From positions 1-64,000 of the forward strand of contig JALDNG010000508.1 in NCBI GenBank assembly GCA_024349245.1: a stretch of 64,000 bases of DNA, read 5' to 3'. A model generated the notes under the pieces. The model ran no database searches. It was not told the DNA's origin and saw nothing but the letters and a program-made list of their open reading frames with translations. Numbering within the stretch: the stretch's first letter is position 1; every line of letters starts with the position of its first letter. Positions 59,101 to 64,000 of the stretch are shown piece after piece. This DNA is from Neodontobutis hainanensis. Its lineage: Eukaryota; Chordata; Actinopteri; Gobiiformes; Odontobutidae. The position numbers and the translations under genes are program-made.

Positions 59101-61845
59101 TTTTTATCTTTAAAAAATATATAGAAGCTGGGTTTTTTATTTTATTTTAAAAGCAGCTTACCTCCCCCTTCATCATTCTGACGCGGGCCAGCCACCAGCC
59201 ACATGGCTCCTGCTCATTGGCCCTGGAGTAAACCTGTGTCAGAAATAAAAAAAGTTGCAGTTACGAAAGAAAATGAAGTTTGCCTGTCGTAAATAGAATG
59301 CTACTGGTCTGGAGGTGATCGAAAGACAGCAGTTGTGTAGTTTTAATGGGCTTAGCAAAATCCTACAAACAAAAAGCATATTTAAAAAACCTATGTTGTC
59401 TTGATATTAGAAAATGAACTACTTAGGAGCAAGAAAAACTAGAGACTTTGCCCATTTGTTGCAGTTACTACAAGCACAATCAAGCAATGAGCTACAGTCC
59501 TAGCTTGTCCACACTCAATGTTCAAATATATATGCAAATTATTTTTACTTTAACCAAACAATCCACTTGTAATCTCGCTATAATGCTCAGACTTCTTAAA
59601 ATGTGTTAATCTTTTTCTCTTTTGTCAATCTATTTGAATAGCTTGACAACAAACTGTTATCTCCACTAAGAGAAATTATATTACAGTGATTAATCTCGGC
59701 CCAAGACCTTTATGTGCATTTTAATAACATCTTTTAACAACAATCCTGCTCTGCCCTGTTCATACTGTTGTTGTGTCCTTGGGCAAGACACTTAACCCAC
59801 TTGCCTCCAGTGTCCATAGCACTGGTGTATGAATGTGTGTGACAGTAGGTGTGTTTGGTGGTGGTAGGAGAAGGTTGAGCGCCGTGTGTATGACAGCCCC
59901 CCTCTCTGTCTGCCCCAGGAGTGGATGTGTGTGAATGGGGGGAGTGGAAGCACGATGTAAAGCACTTTAGGTGCCCAAGAAGGGTGCAAAAATGCGCTAT
60001 ATAAATGCATGCCATTTATCATAGACTCAAAGATCATTTAAAAATTATATTAAATAACATAAAAACAAAATATATGCCCATTTTACAAACTATAAACAAC
60101 ATTTTCTGTCAGGATACCCAACTGCAACAGTGATTAAAAGGTTTATCAAAACAAAAAAAAAAGACAAGTGACTGTCTCGGAAATGAGTCAGAAGAACACT
60201 TTCTAACAGACAGAGTCAGAATACAGCTGAGCTCTTACCTCCACCTCATCCCCCTCGCCGATATCCTTGTGGTAGTCTACCGGAGGAGGCAACCGCACGT
60301 CGCTGAAGGGCAACTGTCTCTCTGGCTGCCAGCTAATAGTGACACAAACATACACATCTCACATCAGCTTATCAACATTCACAGACAAAAATAAAATCAT
60401 ATTGTAACTGATTTTAGAACAGTCTGGAGCACTGGTCTCTTTCGCTGGTCTTGTTATATTATACGGTTAGTGTTGTGCAGGACATAATGATAATAAAAAC
60501 TGAGATGGTTTATTATGCTTAATGAGTATACTCGCAGAACTGTGTCTATGGACAGAGAGATAGTCAGCATTGTGTCCTTTTACACAAAAAAGAAGAACTT
60601 CAGGACAGTTTAATAGTACAATGACTTTGAAAAGGTGACATTTGATAGTTGTGCATAAAATTTTAAATTAGGTACTGATATATAATTGTCTTCAGTCTAA
60701 TTTGAGTATCTATTTTTATTGAGTTTTTTTATTAGCAACATTACACAACAAAAAAAATGGACCCAAAAGTATTTCACACAAGCTGTGCACTGCAAAGTAA
60801 AGGGAGCTCTCTGACTGATATTTGAGTCCTTTCAATTCACTTCAGTCCAGCTCCAGTCCAACTGCGCCTTAGACATGTAGGAGTAGCGCCAACTTTAAAT
60901 GGGACGAATTGAGTGTGGTAGCACCACTAAAAAGATTGTTCATTAGTGTTATGCACAATTTGAACCCCTATTACGCTACAAATTTGCTGTGGAAAGTTGT
61001 TGTGGATGGAAGATTAGCTTGTCAGAATAATACATTGTGTTGATCACATTTGTACGGTAAAACGATTTATACATAGGACATATATCTGACAGTTTAAGAA
61101 ATTTTAAGAAAAAGTTGCTAGCGCTGCACATTTTTTGACCACGGTCTATATATATATATCATAGCCCATGATCTCACAACGCTTCTCTAATCGTGCAGTG
61201 TGGCGGTATCAAGCTGCAGGTCATTGGCTGACTCAAGTCGCACAGAGTGACATGTAGTAATGTTAGGCGCAAACTTGACTCCCTCTAGTGGTACGGAGTC
61301 CTATAACAAGCTACACGGCCAGTTAAGATTTTAGCATTCCAATTATAATTTTAACGAATTTTAGAATATTATTAAGTAAGACTTTTTTTTTTTTACTTGC
61401 ATAAAATGTCACTATTTTACACTAGGAGCTACTCCCCCCCATGTGCTCTGGAAAGCAAAAGGCAAGGAGAGGTAGAAAGGACTCCTCCCAAAATTGACAC
61501 TCCCCTCGCAATGCGCATACCTTGGGAGACTATTTTTAGGGACACCCTGGTTGAGTAGATAAAGCAGAAGCGGAGGGATGGGTGACGGCTGTGGCAGTAG
61601 GAGGGGGCGGTTTATTGGTATTGGAAAGGGACAGAAGGTTGGGCCAGGAGGAAGAAAAGCATGCTATCAGTGAGGCAGGGGTGATGTGGGTCAGAGCAGG
61701 AGGTAGAGACATGTATGGACAGCTGCGTGCCAAACAGGTGCCACTGCCTTATTTTCCATTTGAGGCCCGGGGCAGACAGGGATGCCACTTACTTGTTCTC
61801 AAAGACAATCGTGAGTGAGTCATCGTGGACATCTTTGATATAACC
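50112..61845 (-). CDS. fxr2: FXR2, fragile X-related RNA-binding protein 2 (first coding exon off the window)
   Basis: Sixteen coding exons: 61793-61845, 60239-60332, 59162-59233, 57875-58023, 57654-57747, 57427-57543, 56428-56598, 55516-55594, 55294-55403, 54780-54866, 53085-53307, 52637-52816, 52158-52349, 51886-51990, 50313-50401, 50112-50222 (1926 nt, 641 aa seen). The lengths 53/94/72/149/94/117/171/79/110/87 are the FMR1/FXR exons 2-11. Tudor/Agenet: GYIKDVHDDSLTIVFENN, EPCGWWLARVRMMKGE. KH1 has GLAIGSHGANIQQARK; KH2 has GKVIGKNGKVIQEIVDKSG. Nuclear export: EVEQLRLERLQIDEQL. Then RGG boxes, two nucleolar-type basic runs (RRRRSRRRR, RRNRSRRRRNRG), VTVADYISRAESQSRQ and the end LVNGVS. GYLTDESSNSLHTARTYGG and the second basic run favour FXR2 over FXR1. 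The family binds polyribosomal mRNA and represses translation in neurons. Exon 11 uses a GTTTGT donor. Confidence 0.95.
50510..50535 (+). repeat. Fragment with a hAT-like end
   Basis: AATAGGGCTGCACCATGAG resembles the terminal repeat of the miniature element at 37781. No matching second end was identified. Confidence 0.3.
50580..51060 (+). pseudogene. Tc1-type transposase relic in an fxr2 intron
   Basis: Plus strand reads HWHQAKKTSKKIAETTKIVDQCIINNWKDSGEPSS then KKKGGRKKS (50665-50803), a Tc1 N-terminal helix-turn-helix. Further on, LNDQIIPSMDF near 51015-51055 is a C-terminal block. Most of the catalytic core is gone and no inverted ends were found. It lies between fxr2 exons 15 and 16, on the opposite strand. 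Confidence 0.6.
52576..52619 (-). pseudogene. LINE reverse-transcriptase fragment beside the fxr2 exon 13 splice donor
   Basis: The first intron bases after exon 13 (donor at 52636) read, in the exon's own frame, GKQFTHGVPQGSILGPLLFSVWWS. GVPQGSILGPLLFS is the conserved block of L2/Rex1-like reverse transcriptases. It begins 17 bases inside the intron and stops at 52557. The donor GTAAAC lies at the edge of this fragment. Confidence 0.7.
53308..54779. other. fxr2 intron 11
   Basis: No gene within. 54285-54460 is somewhat GC-richer without an ORF. Repetitive TTTAG(T/G)...GGTTTAGT words lie at 53445-53520. Confidence 0.35.
58068..58108 (+). repeat. (ATA)n microsatellite in fxr2 intron 4
   Basis: Imperfect TAA/ATA repeats. 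They mark the A/T-rich end of the SINE that follows. Confidence 0.85.
58095..58415 (-). mobile_element. tRNA-derived SINE in an fxr2 intron
   Basis: Minus strand: a head remnant with GGTTGGCCGTTTGATTCCTGC (B-box-like, near 58365-58385), then a decayed GTGACCCTTAACCCACC block, CACTGGTGTATGAATGTG, and the tail GAAATGCGCTATACAAGTAC. It ends in the (ATA)n array. Confidence 0.6.
59745..60012 (+). mobile_element. tRNA-SINE-family body in an fxr2 intron, head lost
   Basis: Contains CATACTGTTGTTGTGTCCTTGGGCAAGACACTT, CACTGGTGTATGAATGTGTG and the tail AAGCACTTTAGGTGCCC...AATGCGCTATATAAATGC. Opposite orientation to the copy at 58095. The two spurious minus ORFs here are not genes. Confidence 0.65.
60333..61792. 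other. fxr2 intron 2
   Basis: No gene seen. A 78-codon plus ORF at 61582 ends inside exon 2 antisense and is not supported. A short (TA)n lies at 61148-61158. Confidence 0.35.
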
Positions 61846-64000
61846 CTGAAATAAAAGCAGACAGAGACCTTTTATTCAAATGAATGGATAGGCCAGAGTG
61901 AATTTCATAAAGGTGTGGCTGTGAAAGTGTGTTTGATTCTGTATGTAAACACGGGCTTGTACAAAAACTTTACTAGACAGACAGTGAGAGAGAGAAAAAA
62001 AACTAAAAAACAAAGAGAGCATCTAGGGCTTTTCGGAAACGCATCACACCGCTGACACAATTTTCTGGCTGTGAAATCGGTGCTGCATGGGTGAAGTGAC
62101 GAGGACTCTTCCTGACAGCACAGACAGCCTGGAAATATCTGCCTTGTTTATACACACACACACAAAATTAGAAAATCCTTTTGGAAAAGTACCGTAGATA
62201 TACTTATATGGATCATTTATTCTTTAGTTATGACGTGCCGCATGACATTTTCCACAAATCTATCACAGAAACCTCGACCAACACCCCCCTGCACAAGATG
62301 GGTGGAAAGTTGTGGGTGTGGCTTACATGTATCACTACTACCATAGATGGTACATGGAGGAGAAGGGGTACTTTATGAATTCGGGGTACCTTTGCAATGG
62401 AAATGAGTGTCATTTCTTGTTTGTAAGCACAAGCAGTAGAACGTCAAACGTCCACTTTTCAAATGCATCTTCTTTATAGAGGTCACACGCATTTAGGAGG
62501 CAGCTGCATGTCCTTGTTACGTCAGGTTAACTAGCACTTCCAATCAGGTCAAAAGGCAGCTTCTCAATGGCATGGCTGGTGAAAATCTCAAAGGACGGAC
62601 AGGTGTCAGAAGTGGCTATGTAATGCAACTTAACTACTGACCACATGGTTGTTCATGTGACTAGCTGGTTTCAGTCTGAGCTTTGTTCTTTGACCTCATG
62701 CCTAAATTAATCTTCTATTCATATCAGTTTATTTGACATGTGCCTCTTGCTAGTACACTGGTAGAGAATTACGCATCAAGTTAATTGAGAGTATTTGAAA
62801 CACACCCAGTGCTTTTCACACAACTGTGTCCTCATCTCCCGAAAAGCCTGCCTCAGTTGGGAAGTAATATTTGAGGTGTCATTAACACACGTCCACCACA
62901 ACCTCTAAATGAGAGGTGTGAGATAATGGCCATAACAGAGAAGAGTGGAAAGTGTTCATTCACGCCAGAGTTAAACTGTCACCCTGTAAAACAGAACGAC
63001 AGGTGAGGAGGCAACATGGGGAGTGTAAATATAGGCTCATCCCTCAAACCACCATGTGCTCTGAGCGAGGAGTCATTTGGGCCACTAATGGCTACAGCAC
63101 TAGAAAGAAGGAGAGCACATGTTGGGCAAATTTATTTAGATGCCAAGGTTTATATAAAAATAAAAAAGACTTAGACCATGGGCAAGGAAAGTATCCATCA
63201 TTGAGACAACATGCCTGCCACTCAAACTCTCAGTTCAAACTCTCTTCATGTAACCTAATCTTTGTTGTGATTTGATCTACCCCTTTCAAATAATTGAAAC
63301 TGTGCTGCAAAAAAATAAATAAAACACAAATATTTTAATATAGAATGTTGTTTGACTTTTTCCATCATATTTGCTATGAAATGAAAACAAACAAACTGTC
63401 AAAACAGCTTCAGTGTGAAGTCGTGTGTGGATGTGAAAGTAAGCTTTCAATAGAAAACATGAAAGAATAGAAACAGAAACTACACTCCAGCTTTCTCTTC
63501 ATCATGGCTAAAGTCAAGCAGCACAAGATGCTAGGCTCAGAGTGAAGCTACGGCGTGTTCACACAATGAAATGAGGGAGCTTTGATAGAGCATCTCACAA
63601 TAGTTGTGCGCAGAGGCTGTTTTACAGCTGTCTGATTAGCTCGTCCCAATTTAAAAACGAATACAACCTGCACTTCAAGACAAAGCCCAGTGTAACAAGA
63701 ACCCCTTATGTACAGTGCACTCTTTAAAATATTTGTCTTCCAAGATTCAAAGCCACATTTTACAATTGTCTAATGATTTTTTTTTTGAAAATACGCAATA
63801 CACAGGAATAAGTGTGGATAGCCTGAGAGCTAACTGGAGCTAGCTGCCATCCCTAACGAACGCCACAGCAGCGCAGCCTCAGAAATGGACCCGGGGTAGC
63901 TTTGTCAAAGTAATGTTAGTTACCCAAGTGGTTTCACGAGAGCTAAGACACGCTGTTTTAATATGAAACAAAACTTTTGCTGGAGATTGCTAAAAACTAC
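61846..64000. other. fxr2 intron 1 (runs to the window edge)
   Basis: No first coding exon (expected to encode a VEVRGSNGAFYK-type sequence on the minus strand) was found here. The 107-codon plus ORF 62952-63275 shows no domain. Nothing else is recognised. Confidence 0.4.

Noticed and set aside
62952..63275. 107-codon plus ORF in fxr2 intron 1
   Set aside because: Low-complexity lysine-rich translation without domain or splice context.
1..64000. CRISPR arrays, operons, rRNA genes, riboswitches
   Set aside because: None seen, and not expected in a vertebrate nuclear window. The regular repeats present are microsatellites and the LTR-element minisatellite.

Overview
This window is nuclear DNA from a ray-finned fish, probably a spiny-rayed teleost. 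That reading rests on split vertebrate genes with GT/AG introns and on a fish-typical repeat set: a Rex3 (RTE) LINE, L2-type and R4/Dong-type LINEs, Tc1 transposons, Ty3/Gypsy LTR elements, a degenerate Ty1/Copia element, tRNA-derived SINEs and a hAT miniature element. Nothing prokaryotic is present. The placement is inferred from content only.

Layout. 1-15 kb is a nested graveyard of mobile elements: a Gypsy gag ORF running off the left edge (minus), a Gypsy 3' LTR with a chromodomain remnant (minus), a compact LTR element present 1.5 times in tandem with a Pro/Ser/Ala-coding tandem repeat, a broken L2-like LINE (plus), an A-rich block with a Gag-like peptide, a broken Tc1, a nearly full-length but dead Rex3 (minus), and an R4-type LINE split by a SINE. 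At 15.1-16.6 kb lies an intact six-exon minus-strand gene for a small inhibitory-type immunoglobulin receptor (V domain, transmembrane segment, two tyrosine motifs). 16.7-29 kb is again repeats: two Tc1 elements, SINEs, an inverted copy of the upstream region of the Ig-receptor gene, and a decayed Copia element.

From 29.4 to 64 kb the sequence is gene-bearing. Two tandem minus-strand RBM4-family genes (about 29.4-32.3 and 41.8-44.4 kb) share exon structure down to an intron just after the stop codon. They flank a plus-strand, single-coding-exon tifa gene (34.26-34.83 kb). From 47.8 kb to the right edge runs fxr2 (minus). Sixteen coding exons are visible, matching exons 2-17 of the FMR1/FXR family; the first coding exon was not found and should lie beyond 64 kb.

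How the genes relate. The RBM4 proteins and FXR2 are RNA-binding regulators of splicing and translation. TIFA is a cytosolic adaptor that carries FHA-dependent signals to TRAF6 and NF-kB. The Ig receptor is a membrane immune regulator. They look like neighbours, not a pathway. The most unusual signals are structural: a rearrangement scar at 25.84-25.93 kb that carries a 41-bp copy of rbm4 coding sequence beside a perfect palindrome, two long near-loopless hairpins, a recurrent hammerhead-ribozyme-like motif, and a LINE reverse-transcriptase fragment lying next to an fxr2 splice donor. I did not find a clear new multi-gene system.
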